Position numbers and translations under genes: made by a program. Shown here piece by piece: positions 15,625 to 24,653 of a DNA stretch of 64,000 nucleotides (its first letter is position 1; each line of letters begins with the position of its first letter). The notes beneath the pieces were generated by a model. It was not told the origin of the DNA. It saw only the letters and a program-made list of their open reading frames with translations, and ran no database searches. The stretch comes from DATAGF01 sp963819845 (lineage in GTDB: Bacteria; Actinomycetota; Thermoleophilia; Miltoncostaeales; Miltoncostaeaceae): NCBI GenBank assembly GCA_963819845.1, contig CAWFXQ010000008.1:558001-622000 (forward strand). Reading direction: 5' to 3'.

Positions 15625-16769
15625 CCACCCAGGCCGCCGAGCGGCGGGCCCTCGGGAGGCGCCTCGCGTGGCCGGCCGCCCGCATCGCGATCATCCTCGC
15701 GGTCGGCGCCGTCGCGGTCTGGAAGCTCGACCTGGGCGAGGTGCGCGACGCCTTCACGATCTCCTCGTGGGGCTTCCTCGTGGCGGCGATCGTCGCGAAC
15801 TTCCTCTCGGTCGTGTGGAAGGGCGTCGCGTGGAAGGCCGTCGTGGACGCCCTCCCCGGCCTGCGGGTCAAGACCCGCTTCCGCGACATCCTCAGCCCCC
15901 TCTTCGTCGGCTTCCTCTTCAACACCGTCCTGGCGGCCCGGCTCGGCGAGATCGTCAAGGTGCTGCTGCTGCGCCGGCGCCTGGAGCGGCGCGGCGAGCG
16001 GCCGCCCACGACCACCCTGCTCGGCACCGTGGTCGCCGAGAACCTGGTCTCGACGATCGCCTGGGTGGTCCTGGTGATCGCCATCGGGCTCTTCCTGCCG
16101 CTGCCCTCGTACGCCTGGGTCGCCTCGATCACGCTCGGCCTCTGCTGCCTGCTCGTCGTGGTGGTGGCCCTCCTGTCGAGCCCCGGGCGCCAGGTGCCAC
16201 CGTGGCTCCGCACCGGCCCCCTGTGGGCGCGCGCGACGAGGGCGGTGTCGCGCCTCTGGGGCGCGGTGCGCGAGAGCCACCTCGGGCTGCGCGACCCGCG
16301 CCAGATGGGGCAGGTGGCCGGCGCGAGCCTGCTGTCGTGGATCTCCCAGTGGGCGGGGATCTACTTCACCCTCGTCGCCTTCGGCCTCGGCGATGTCGGC
16401 TGGGGCGGCGCCGGCCTGCTGCTGGTGACCCTCACGCTCGCGGCCGCCTTCCCCGTGCTGCCGGGCAACCTGCTCATCTTCCAGGCCGCGGCCGTGGTGC
16501 CGCTCACCGCGTCGTACGGGGTGGGCGCCGCCGAGGCGATCGCCTTCTCGGTGGTGCTGCAGGCCACCGAGGCGATCATCGGGGTGGCCGTCGGGTTCCT
16601 CTTCCTCATCGCCGAGGGCGTCGGCTTCAAGCAGCTCCGGCGCGAGGCCGAGGAGGAGAACGAGCGGGTCGGCCCGCGGGAGCCGCAGGTGGTCGAACAC
16701 CCTCGGGGGGCCGTAGCCCCGGGGCGGCCGGGTTTCACAGTCGGTCACGGCAGCGCCACCGCTCCGTAA
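15621..16769 (+). CDS. LPG-synthase-like/UPF0104 integral membrane protein
   Basis: A 382-residue protein with about eight hydrophobic segments that fits the lysylphosphatidylglycerol synthase transmembrane family (PF03706, AglD/MprF N-terminal type). Typical signatures are NFLSVVWKGVAWKAVV, NTVLAARLGEIVKVLLLRRRL and GTVVAENLVSTIAWVVLVIA, plus PVLPGNLLIFQAAAV. It lacks the aminoacyl-transferase domain, so it is a flippase-like or lipid-handling protein. The longer open frame to the left is antisense-phase noise over the deacetylase; the GTG at 15621 forms a GTGA overlap and is the sensible start. Coupling with the deacetylase suggests a lipid-linked glycan substrate (inference). Confidence 0.88.
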   Translation: MTTQAAERRALGRRLAWPAARIAIILAVGAVAVWKLDLGEVRDAFTISSWGFLVAAIVANFLSVVWKGVAWKAVVDALPGLRVKTRFRDILSPLFVGFLFNTVLAARLGEIVKVLLLRRRLERRGERPPTTTLLGTVVAENLVSTIAWVVLVIAIGLFLPLPSYAWVASITLGLCCLLVVVVALLSSPGRQVPPWLRTGPLWARATRAVSRLWGAVRESHLGLRDPRQMGQVAGASLLSWISQWAGIYFTLVAFGLGDVGWGGAGLLLVTLTLAAAFPVLPGNLLIFQAAAVVPLTASYGVGAAEAIAFSVVLQATEAIIGVAVGFLFLIAEGVGFKQLRREAEEENERVGPREPQVVEHPRGAVAPGRPGFTVGHGSATAP

Positions 16770-16923
16770 CCCATTCTCGGCGGGCCGTGCGCCACGATGG
16801 CCGCGGCTCCGGTCGGCTGAGACGCGCCCCCGCCCGCGGACCGGGGTCATCAGGGCCGGGACGCCGGCCTCGGCGCGGCGGGGGGCGGTCGGGAGCCCCT
16901 CACGCCGATCGCCACCCGTGGCC

Positions 16924-17419
16924 CTAGGCGGGGTCGCCGAGGCCCAGCCGGTCCCAGAACTCGGCCATCCGCCGCAGATCGTCGTCGTCGAAGCGAGCCA
17001 GGAAGCGCCGCCTTACGTCGGCCAGGTGCCCCGCGCGGGCGGCCCGTAGGCGCCCCCGCCCCATCGCGGTGAGCACCACCTCGGCGCCGCGGCCGTCGTC
17101 CTCGCAGGCCTCCTTGGCCACCAGCCCCTCGCCGGCCAGGCGGTCGAACCAGCCGGCTGACCCCGCTCACCGAGAGCAGCGTCGCGGCCGACAGCCCCGA
17201 CACCCGCATCCGCCGCCGGGGCGCCTCGCCGAGCAGCATCAGCACCTCGTACCCGCTCAGCGACATGCCGTGCCGGGCGCGCATCTCGGCGTCCATCTCG
17301 CGCGTCAGGCCGGCGTGGACGCGCAGCAGCCCCCGCCACGCCGCCAGCTCCAGCGGCGCCAGGGGCTCCCCCTCGCCGCCCCGGGCCGCCGGGGCCTGCG
17401 GAATTGCATTTGCTTGCAT
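16924..17419 (-). pseudogene. MarR family regulator, frameshifted
   Basis: Winged-helix regulator of the MarR family, divergent from the aromatic-detoxification operon. The N-terminal part (to SGVSRLV) is in one frame and the C-terminal part (VAKEACEDDGRGAEVVLTAMGRGRL to LGDPA) in another. Removing one A from the AA pair at 17147-17148 joins them as SRLVDRLAGEGLVAKEACEDD, the standard MarR recognition helix and wing, and gives an uninterrupted 164-residue protein. So a single-base insertion breaks the gene, or the base is a sequencing error. Start is the ATG at 17419, with a TTG two codons upstream as alternative. Confidence 0.85.
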
Positions 17420-17433
17420 CGTCAACTACCCTC

Positions 17434-17455
17434 TAGTTGCTTGATCATGCAACTA
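17434..17455. promoter_or_regulatory. Palindromic MarR-type operator
   Basis: TAGTTGC and GCAACTA are exact inverted arms separated by 8 bp (TTGATCAT, itself nearly symmetric). The site is 14 bp from the marR start and 48 bp from the dioxygenase start, in the divergent promoter region, where an autorepressing MarR protein would bind. A partial copy (GTCAACTACC) lies 4 bp to the left. Confidence 0.75.
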
Positions 17456-17503
17456 CCTTATCAGGCGAGTCGGACGAGCCGGCCGCCGGAGAGGACGGAC
17501 GAC

Positions 17504-18448
17504 ATGGCCCTCGACGGGGTCCACCACGTCACCGCCATCACGGCCGACGCCCCCGGCACCTTGGACTTCTACGTGCGCCGGATGGGGCTGCGACTGGTCA
17601 AGAAGACGGTCAACTTCGACGCGCCCGACATGTACCACCTCTACCTCGGCGACGAGACCGGGTCGCCGGGCAGCCTCCTCACCTTCTTCGAGATCCGCGG
17701 GGTACACGCCGGCCGGCCGGGCCCGGGGATGATCCACCGCATCGTCTGGCGGGTCGGCTCCGCCGAGGCGCTCGACTTCTGGGCCGACCGCCTGGCCGAC
17801 GCCGGCCGCCCGGTCGAGCGCGGCGGCGGCGGCCTGGTGAGCTCCGACCCCGAGGGGCTGGCGCTCGAGCTGGTGGTGGCCGCGCCGACCGACGGCGCGG
17901 CGCGCGGCGCCCGGGCGCCCGACGTCCCCGCCGAGCACGCGCTCGCCGGGATCGTGGGCGTGCGGGCCTTCAGCCGCGCGCCGGAGGCCAGTGAGCGCCT
18001 GCTCGTGGAGGGCCTCGGCTTCGTGCGCGAGGCCGACGGGCGCTTCGCGACCTCGGGCGCGGAGCGGCGCGGGGTCTACTGGCTCGACCCGGCGCCCGCC
18101 GAGCACGGCGAGCAGGGCGCCGGCACGGTGCACCACGTCGCCTGGACCTCGCCGGACCCGGACCACGCCGACTGGGGCCGCCGGGCCGCGGCGGCCGGCG
18201 CGCACCCCACCGGCATCATCGACCGGCAGTACTTCCGCTCGATCTACTTCCGCGAGCCGGGCCGGGTGCTGTTCGAGATCGCGACCGTGGGCCCCGGCTT
18301 CGCCATCGACGAGCCCGCCGAGCGCCTGGGCGAGGAGCTGCGCCTGCCGCCCCAGTACGAGCCGGTGCGGGGGCGCATCGAGGAGGTCCTGACGCCGCTC
18401 GAGAGCCCGCGCGCCCTGGTCGCGCCGGGCGCGGGGGCGGCCCGATGA
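17504..18448 (+). CDS. Ring-cleaving dioxygenase/VOC family protein (MhqO/MhqE-like)
   Basis: A 314-residue vicinal-oxygen-chelate protein with two glyoxalase-fold halves. Metal-ligand patterns appear as GVHHVTAIT at the start of the first half, GTVHHVAWT in the second and VLFEIAT near the C-terminus. KKTVNFDAPDMYHLYLGDETGSPGSLLTFF is the hallmark of the MhqO/MhqE/LinE-like group, split here into pieces of the motif YHLYLGDETGSPGS. Proposed role: cleavage or thiol-dependent detoxification of quinones and hydroquinones. ATG at 17504 has GGAGAGGAC upstream. First gene of a three-gene coupled operon (next start overlaps by 4 bp), with a MarR gene divergent. Confidence 0.88.
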   Translation: MALDGVHHVTAITADAPGTLDFYVRRMGLRLVKKTVNFDAPDMYHLYLGDETGSPGSLLTFFEIRGVHAGRPGPGMIHRIVWRVGSAEALDFWADRLADAGRPVERGGGGLVSSDPEGLALELVVAAPTDGAARGARAPDVPAEHALAGIVGVRAFSRAPEASERLLVEGLGFVREADGRFATSGAERRGVYWLDPAPAEHGEQGAGTVHHVAWTSPDPDHADWGRRAAAAGAHPTGIIDRQYFRSIYFREPGRVLFEIATVGPGFAIDEPAERLGEELRLPPQYEPVRGRIEEVLTPLESPRALVAPGAGAAR

Positions 18449-18843
18449 GCGGCCCCGCCGACGACCGGCTCGAGCGGGGCCGCGAGCTGGCCACGCGCCA
18501 CCTGGGCGAGGGGACCGTCGAGCGCTGGCGGGCGCTCTCGGCCGACCTCGAGGAGCTCACCTCGGCCTTCGGGTTCGCCGACCTCTGGAGCCGGCCCGGG
18601 CTGGGGCGCCGCGATCGCTCGGTCGTCGCGATGGCCGTGACGGCGACCCTGCGGGCGCACGGCCAGCTGGAGTGGCACGTGCGCGGGGCGCTCGGGGCGG
18701 GCGTGACGCCGGACGAGGTGCGCGAGGTGCTGATCGCCATCGCGGGGCTCGCCGGCTTCCCGGCCGCCTGGTCGGCCCTCGAGGTCGCCGAGCCGGTCCT
18801 GGCCGAGGCTGAGGCCGCGGCGGGGGGCGAGGCCGCGCCGTGA
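18445..18843 (+). CDS. Carboxymuconolactone decarboxylase family protein
   Basis: A 132-residue CMD/AhpD-like protein similar to gamma-carboxymuconolactone decarboxylase (PcaC type). Recognisable features are FGFADLWSRPGLGRRDRSVVAMAVTA, reading as the conserved 'f..lwsrpgL..r.Rslv.ia' core, and GQLEWHVRGALGAGVTPDEVREVL. No CxxC redox pair is present, so it is not an AhpD peroxidase. ATGA overlaps join it to both neighbours, so it very likely works on the product of the ring-cleaving dioxygenase. Confidence 0.9.
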   Translation: MSGPADDRLERGRELATRHLGEGTVERWRALSADLEELTSAFGFADLWSRPGLGRRDRSVVAMAVTATLRAHGQLEWHVRGALGAGVTPDEVREVLIAIAGLAGFPAAWSALEVAEPVLAEAEAAAGGEAAP

Positions 18844-19451
18844 GCCTGGTACACCGCTTCGTCCCCGCCGCACCGGACGCGCCCGTGTTGCTGGCCCTCC
18901 ACGGGCGGGGCGGCGCGGAGGGCGACCTGGCGGGGCTGGGCGACGCGCTCGGCGGGGGCGCCGGCGTCCTCGCCCCGCGCGGGCCCGAGCCGCAGGGCGG
19001 CGGGTACGCCTGGTTCCGGCACCACGCCATCGGCGTCCCCGACCTCCCGAGCCTGGAGGAGAGCATCGCGCTCGTGGGCGCGTGGCTCGACGCCGCGATC
19101 GCAGAGCACGGGCTCGAGGCGCCGCTCACCGCGGTCGGCTTCTCGAACGGGGGGATGATGGCGGGCGCCCTCTCGGCGGCGCGGCCCGACCTGGTGGGCG
19201 ACGTCGCCCTGCTGTCGAGCGCCTACCCCCTGCCGCCCGGGACGGTGGCGCTCGGCGGCCTGCGCGGGCGCCGGGCGCTCGCGGCGGGCGGCCTCGACGA
19301 CCCCTTCCTGCCGCGCGAGACCGCGGCCGCGGGGGTCGCGTCCTACCGGGCCGCCGGCGCCGAGGTCACCGAGGCCTGGCGCCCCGGCGGGCACTGGGTC
19401 GGCCCCGAGGAGGTGGCGGCGCTGGCGGGCTGGCTCCGCGGCGCGGGCTGA
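18840..19451 (+). CDS. Alpha/beta hydrolase, phospholipase/carboxylesterase family (MhqD-like)
   Basis: A 203-residue serine hydrolase. The oxyanion segment is LLALHGRGG, the nucleophile elbow GFSNGG places Ser102, and Asp153 or Asp154 (AAGGLDDPF) and His185 (PGGHWV) complete the triad. It matches the MhqD/YpfH group of small carboxylesterases found with MhqE/MhqO dioxygenases in quinone-responsive operons. Translationally coupled to the CMD gene. Probably hydrolyses a ring-fission product or an ester of it; substrate unknown. Confidence 0.87.
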   Translation: MSLVHRFVPAAPDAPVLLALHGRGGAEGDLAGLGDALGGGAGVLAPRGPEPQGGGYAWFRHHAIGVPDLPSLEESIALVGAWLDAAIAEHGLEAPLTAVGFSNGGMMAGALSAARPDLVGDVALLSSAYPLPPGTVALGGLRGRRALAAGGLDDPFLPRETAAAGVASYRAAGAEVTEAWRPGGHWVGPEEVAALAGWLRGAG

Positions 19452-19554
19452 GCCCCTCCCCCGGTGTTCACCGTCGTTCACAGGATCGCCACGGCACGGC
19501 GACGAAGGCGGGCCCCGGGCGACCTATCCTCACCCGCGAATGGAGGCCCGGCGG

Positions 19555-20307
19555 ATGAAGATCCTGATCGTTGAGGACGACGACAGCACCGCAGAGGCGA
19601 TCGCGTTCCACATGCGCGCCGCCGGCCTGGAGCCCACCGTGGCCGCCGACGGCCTGGCGGGGCTGCGGGCGCTGCGCAGCGCCTCGCCCGACGCGGTCGT
19701 GCTCGACCTCATGCTCCCCGGCGTGGACGGCTGGCACCTCATCCGCCAGGCGCGCGAGTGGGCGCCGCGCCTGCCGATCATCGTGGTGACGGCGCGCACC
19801 AACGAGCACGACCGCGTGGAGGTGCTGTCGCTCGGCGCCGACGACGTCATGGCCAAGCCCTTCTCGATGCGCGAGCTGCTGGCCCGGGTGACGGCCGCCC
19901 TGCGGCGCACCGCGGTGGAGAACGCCCAGTCGGAGCGCCTGCCGGTGTCGGAGGGCGAGCTGAGCATCGACCCCGAGCGCATGTCGGTGATCGTCGCTGG
20001 GCGGCCCGCCGAGCTGACCCCGCTCGAGTTCAAGCTCCTCTGGACCCTGGCCGAGGGGCGCGACCGGGCCATGTCGCGGGACGAGATCTTCCGCCGCGTC
20101 TGGGGCGGGGAGCGGGCGCACGGCGACCGCTCGGTCGACGTGCTCGTGCGCCGGCTGCGGCGGAAGGTCGACGAGGTCGGCGGCAGCTTCACCTACATCC
20201 AGACGCTGCACGGCGTGGGCTACCGCTTCCAGGCGATCCCCCGCCGGATGCCGGGCGCCGAGGGCCCGCGCACCGACCTCTTCCCCACCTCGACCTCCGT
20301 GCCCTGA
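19555..20307 (+). CDS. OmpR/PhoB family response regulator (orphan)
   Basis: A 250-residue two-domain regulator: receiver domain with KILIVEDDD, the phospho-acceptor Asp51 in VVLDLMLPGVDGW, VVTARTN and the conserved Lys in DDVMAKPFS; then a winged-helix DNA-binding domain with LTPLEFKLLWTLAE and DRSVDVLVRRLRRKVDE...YIQTLHGVGYRF. I prefer the ATG at 19555, which has GGAGG 8 nt upstream, over the in-frame ATG at 19540. TATCCT at 19525-19530 is a likely -10. No histidine kinase is adjacent, so the partner must be encoded elsewhere. Confidence 0.93.
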   Translation: MKILIVEDDDSTAEAIAFHMRAAGLEPTVAADGLAGLRALRSASPDAVVLDLMLPGVDGWHLIRQAREWAPRLPIIVVTARTNEHDRVEVLSLGADDVMAKPFSMRELLARVTAALRRTAVENAQSERLPVSEGELSIDPERMSVIVAGRPAELTPLEFKLLWTLAEGRDRAMSRDEIFRRVWGGERAHGDRSVDVLVRRLRRKVDEVGGSFTYIQTLHGVGYRFQAIPRRMPGAEGPRTDLFPTSTSVP

Positions 20308-20314
20308 GCGCCCG

Positions 20315-20998
20315 CTACTCGAACAGCACGTAGAACCTGCCGTCGATCGGCGCGCCGTTGTCGCGCCGCACCAGCGTCACCGAGGCGACGTCCAGCACGG
20401 CCGGGCACGCCGGGTTCGGGTTCGTGAATGGGTTGGCGTGCGCGCGCACCACGACGTCCTCGGACGTGGGCCCGGACGTGGTGGAGGCGAAGGTCGCGAT
20501 CGCGATCTTGGGGACGAAGCCGAGGCCGGCGAAGCAGTAGACGCCGACGCTCGGGCTCGTGACGTTCTCGTCGTCAACGCCCTGGGAGCTCGTGTCCTCC
20601 ACCATGAAGAGCTTGCCCAGCACGGTCCCATCGACGTGGGCGAACGCGCGCGCCGTGCCCGCGGGCCCGGCGGGCCCGGCGGGGCCCGTGTCGCCCTTCG
20701 GTCCCTCGAGCCCGGCCAAGGCGCCCGGGCTGAGGTCCTTCTCCAGGATCGTGCCGTCGCGGATGTCCCGGCTCAGGACGGTGTCGTCCCTGATGTTCAG
20801 GGCGCTCGGGTCGATGTCCCGGCGGAGGATCGTCCCCTCGCCGATGTCCCGGCTGAGGATGGTGCCGTTCTCGATGTCAACGCTGTCGATGCTGTTGTCC
20901 CTGATCTGCTCCGAGCCGATCGTGGTGGCGGCATAGCCCACACCGCCCAGCGCGATGAACAGCGCGGCGAGCGCGACGAGCATGGACGGCGATTTCAT
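20315..20998 (-). CDS. Secreted protein with short repeats and collagen-like segment
   Basis: A 227-residue exported protein. Residues 1-25 form a signal peptide or anchor (MLVALAALFIALGGVGYAA). Residues about 28-95 contain repeats of the type 'DNSIDSVDIENGTILSRDI', with I-x-x-G-T-I-L-x-R-D-I recurring, which suggest a pentapeptide-like or beta-solenoid stalk. A Gly-X-Y collagen-like run follows (GPKGDTGPAGPAGPAG), then a C-terminal globular domain of about 110 residues with two cysteines. Proteins of this layout are, as I recall, abundant in Solirubrobacterales-type genomes; function unknown, probably cell-surface. AGGGGGAACGCC before the ATG is a strong ribosome-binding site. Converges on the response-regulator gene. 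Confidence 0.8.
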   Translation of the reverse strand: MKSPSMLVALAALFIALGGVGYAATTIGSEQIRDNSIDSVDIENGTILSRDIGEGTILRRDIDPSALNIRDDTVLSRDIRDGTILEKDLSPGALAGLEGPKGDTGPAGPAGPAGTARAFAHVDGTVLGKLFMVEDTSSQGVDDENVTSPSVGVYCFAGLGFVPKIAIATFASTTSGPTSEDVVVRAHANPFTNPNPACPAVLDVASVTLVRRDNGAPIDGRFYVLFE

Positions 20999-21100
20999 GG
21001 CGTTCCCCCTGAGCGCTCAGCCGCCGGATGGCGGCCGATGCCCTACAGGACTCCGGGGGAGCCGCCCGCATTCCCCGCGGCCGGCGGGCCGGAGGGACGC

Positions 21101-22204
<1,104 letters not shown>

Positions 22205-22335
22205 GCGCGCACTCCTTCCTCGACGGATGGCGTGGAGCTACGTGAGATCATACCCGGACGGCAGACGGGCCCGAAGCGGGGGGCTCGGTCATCATCCCCG
22301 CGGCAGGATCACCGCACCCGACCAAGCGAGACACG

Positions 22336-23331
22336 ATGAGCACGACTCGCCGCACCCTCCCCGAGGACCTGCAGGAGTCGCTGCCGGCGGCGGCGATCAG
22401 CCTCACCCGCGCCGGGGTGACCCGCTCGGCGAAGTCGATCCGCATCCGCCACAACGGCGGCGAGCGCCTCTTCCACGCCGAGGTCGCCTGCTTCTGCGAC
22501 CTCAACCCGGCCCAGAAGGGCGTCCACATGTCGCGCTTCGAGGAGGAGGTCAACGAGGCGATCGACGACGTGGTCATCGGCGAGGCGCTGATCATCGAGG
22601 CCCTGGCCGAGCGCATCGCCACCAAGCTCGTCGCGAGCCAGCGGGCCCTGCGCAGCGAGGTGACCATCCGGGCGAGCTACCCGGTCGAGAAGCGCACCCC
22701 GGTGACCGGGATCCCCACCCAGGAGATGTACGGGCTGATCGGCATCGCGGCGGCCAACACCGACACCAGCCGCCGCGTCGTCGGGGTCACCGCCCAGGGC
22801 ATGAACGCCTGCCCCTGCGCCCAGGGGCTGATCGCCGCCCAGGCGGCCGACGCCCTGCGCGACGACGGCTTCGGGCCCGAGGAGGTCGAGCGCATCCTGC
22901 GGCTCGTGCCGGTCGCGACCCACAACCAGCGTGCCCGCGGCACCCTCTACCTCGGCGCCGCCGAGGGCGTCAACGTCGACGCCGACGAGCTCATCGCCAT
23001 CGTCGAGGGCGGCATGTCGTCGGAGATCTACGAGCTGCTCAAGCGGCCCGACGAGCAGTACGTGGTCAACAAGGCCCACCGGCGGCCGCGCTTCGTGGAG
23101 GACTCGGTGCGCGAGATGGTGCGGGGCACGCTCGAGCGGTTCCCGGACCTCCCCGGCGACGCCTTCGTGCACGCCCACCAGGTGAACTTCGAGACCATCC
23201 ACACGCACGACGTCGAGGCCGAGCGGGCCGGCACCGTCGCCGAGATCCGGCGCGAGCTCGGGGCCGGTGAGCACGTCGCCCACCACACGACGCTGCGGGA
23301 GTGGCTGGACGGGCGCGTGCCGCGGCCGTGA
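22336..23331 (+). CDS. folE2: GTP cyclohydrolase I type IB (FolE2/MptA)
   Basis: Metal-dependent GTP cyclohydrolase of COG1469 that makes the first pterin intermediate for folate or related cofactors. Signature KGVHMSRFEEEV at residues 61-72, the CPC motif (C159, C161 in MNACPCAQ), VATHNQRARGTLYL and HAHQVNFETIHTHD near the C-terminus. The HNQRxRG segment and 331-residue length are closer to archaeal MptA than to the shorter proteobacterial FolE2. ATG at 22336 is unambiguous. Its TGA overlaps the GTG start of the ACT-domain gene, starting a folE2-ACT-def operon. Confidence 0.92.
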   Translation: MSTTRRTLPEDLQESLPAAAISLTRAGVTRSAKSIRIRHNGGERLFHAEVACFCDLNPAQKGVHMSRFEEEVNEAIDDVVIGEALIIEALAERIATKLVASQRALRSEVTIRASYPVEKRTPVTGIPTQEMYGLIGIAAANTDTSRRVVGVTAQGMNACPCAQGLIAAQAADALRDDGFGPEEVERILRLVPVATHNQRARGTLYLGAAEGVNVDADELIAIVEGGMSSEIYELLKRPDEQYVVNKAHRRPRFVEDSVREMVRGTLERFPDLPGDAFVHAHQVNFETIHTHDVEAERAGTVAEIRRELGAGEHVAHHTTLREWLDGRVPRP

Positions 23332-23855
23332 ACGAGGTCGCCGTGACGGCCGTCGGCGCCGACCGCCCCGGCATCGTCGCCGCCCTCACGGGCGCGCTGC
23401 TCGAGATCGGCGGGAACCTGGAGGACGTGCGGGCCGCCCTGCTGCGCGGCTCCTTCGCCACCGTGCTGGCCGTCGCCGTGCCCGACGACGTGGGGCCCGC
23501 GCAGGTGGAGGCCGCCCTGCGCCCGGTGGCCGACGAGCTCGGCCTCGGGCTCTGGGTCGGCCGGGCCGACCCGCGGCGCGAGGGCCCGCCGGCCGAGCGC
23601 TGCGTCCTGTCGGTCTACGGCGCCGACCACCCGGGCATCGTCCACGGCTTCGCCCGGGCCCTCGCCGACCGCGGCGCGAACGTGGTCAACCTCTCGGCCC
23701 GCCTGGTCGGCGACCCGCCGCTCTACGTTCTCGGCATCGAGCTCGAGCTGCCCCCCGGTCTGGACCCCGCCGTCCTCGAGCAGGCGCTGGCGCCGGTGGC
23801 GCAGGAGCACGGCGTGGAGATGACGCTGGAGGCGGAGGAGGACGAGGTCCTCTGA
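23328..23855 (+). CDS. Tandem ACT-domain protein (GcvR-like)
   Basis: A 175-residue protein with two ACT domains: residues 1-80 beginning VNEVAVTAVGADRPGIVAAL and residues about 90-165 with CVLSVYGADHPGIVHGFARAL. The repeated GADxPGIV motif is the ligand-binding turn typical of GcvR and formyltetrahydrofolate-deformylase-type ACT modules. Likely an amino-acid-sensing regulatory protein. GTGA overlap with folE2 and proposed CTGA overlap with def indicate coupling, linking it to one-carbon metabolism. Confidence 0.87.
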   Translation: MNEVAVTAVGADRPGIVAALTGALLEIGGNLEDVRAALLRGSFATVLAVAVPDDVGPAQVEAALRPVADELGLGLWVGRADPRREGPPAERCVLSVYGADHPGIVHGFARALADRGANVVNLSARLVGDPPLYVLGIELELPPGLDPAVLEQALAPVAQEHGVEMTLEAEEDEVL

Positions 23856-24346
23856 GGCGCCGGGTCCTGGTCTTCCCGGACCGCCGCCTGAAGCTCCCCG
23901 CCGCCCCCGTGGGGACGCCCGGGCCGGCGGCCCGGCGGCTCGCCGCCGACCTGCTCGAGACGGCCGCGGCCTACCCCCGCACGGTCGGGCTGGCGGCGCC
24001 CCAGGTGGGCGAGCTGTGGCGCGTCGCCTACGTCGACTGCACCGGGCACAAGAAGGCGCCCGACGCCCAGGGCCCGATCTGGCTGATCGACCCGGTGCTG
24101 CGCGAGGCCGAGGGCGAGGAGATCGGCCGCGAGGGCTGCCTCAGCCTGCCCGACATCACGGCCAACGTGCGCCGCGCCACCCGCGTCGTGGTGGAGACCA
24201 CCGGGCTCGACGGACGGCGCGCCGCGGTCGAGGCGCGCGGCTTCGAGGCCCGCGCGATCCTGCACGAGACGGACCACCTCGACGGGGTGCTCGTCCTCGA
24301 CCGGGTGGCATCCCTGGCGGTCGACGTGTTCCCCCGGCGGCGCTGA
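23852..24346 (+). CDS. def: Peptide deformylase
   Basis: Metalloenzyme removing N-formyl from nascent proteins. All three motifs are intact: G46LAAPQVG, E94GCLSLP with the metal Cys, and H138ETDHLDG with the two metal His and catalytic Glu. No ATG/GTG/TTG fits upstream of the conserved VLVFPDRRLK. The CTG at 23852 overlaps the preceding TGA as CTGA and has GGAGGACGAGG just upstream, so I propose a CTG start (164 residues). Being in a folE2-ACT-def operon fits a link between folate/formyl metabolism and N-formyl removal. Confidence 0.92.
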   Translation: MRRRVLVFPDRRLKLPAAPVGTPGPAARRLAADLLETAAAYPRTVGLAAPQVGELWRVAYVDCTGHKKAPDAQGPIWLIDPVLREAEGEEIGREGCLSLPDITANVRRATRVVVETTGLDGRRAAVEARGFEARAILHETDHLDGVLVLDRVASLAVDVFPRRR

Positions 24347-24403
24347 TGCGACGCGGCGAGGTTACGATGCCCGCCGGCCGGCGGAGCGGCCGATCCGCCC
24401 CGC

Positions 24404-24598
24404 CTACCCCAGGAGGGTGACGATGCCCCAGGCGGCGGCCGCCCAGACGGCGACGCAGAGGATCACGGTGACGAGCAGGGCGACGACCGGCACGGGGTCG
24501 AGCGGGCCGCGACGGTGGGTCGCCCGGTGGACGATGCGGCGCCCCGCGCCTCGGGGGGGTTCGAGCCGGTGGGCGGCGAGGTCCGAGTCGGGCCTCAT
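24404..24598 (-). CDS. Small single-pass membrane protein
   Basis: A 64-residue protein: basic N-terminal half of about 36 residues, then one long hydrophobic helix (VVALLVTVILCVAVWAAAAW) to near the C-terminus. I do not recognise a family. The ATG at 24598 is preceded at 6 nt by TAGGGT, like other leaderless genes in this window, which supports it being real. It lies alone between def and a PIG-L gene, opposite in strand to both. Confidence 0.5.
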   Translation of the reverse strand: MRPDSDLAAHRLEPPRGAGRRIVHRATHRRGPLDPVPVVALLVTVILCVAVWAAAAWGIVTLLG

Positions 24599-24604
24599 CG
24601 CGCG

Positions 24605-24610
24605 ACCCTA
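24605..24610 (-). promoter_or_regulatory. Candidate -10 element of the small membrane protein gene (TAGGGT)
   Basis: TAGGGT (minus strand) ends 6 nt before the ATG at 24598, implying a leaderless transcript. Confidence 0.4.
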
Positions 24611-24653
24611 GCAACGCCCAAGCGGCCGCCCGAGGCCTCCCGTAGGAGCTTCT

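Noticed and set aside
21008..21022. TGAGCGCTCA palindrome upstream of the collagen-like gene as operator
   Set aside because: Short, immediately next to the ribosome-binding site and not repeated elsewhere in the window; chance occurrence in GC-rich DNA is likely.
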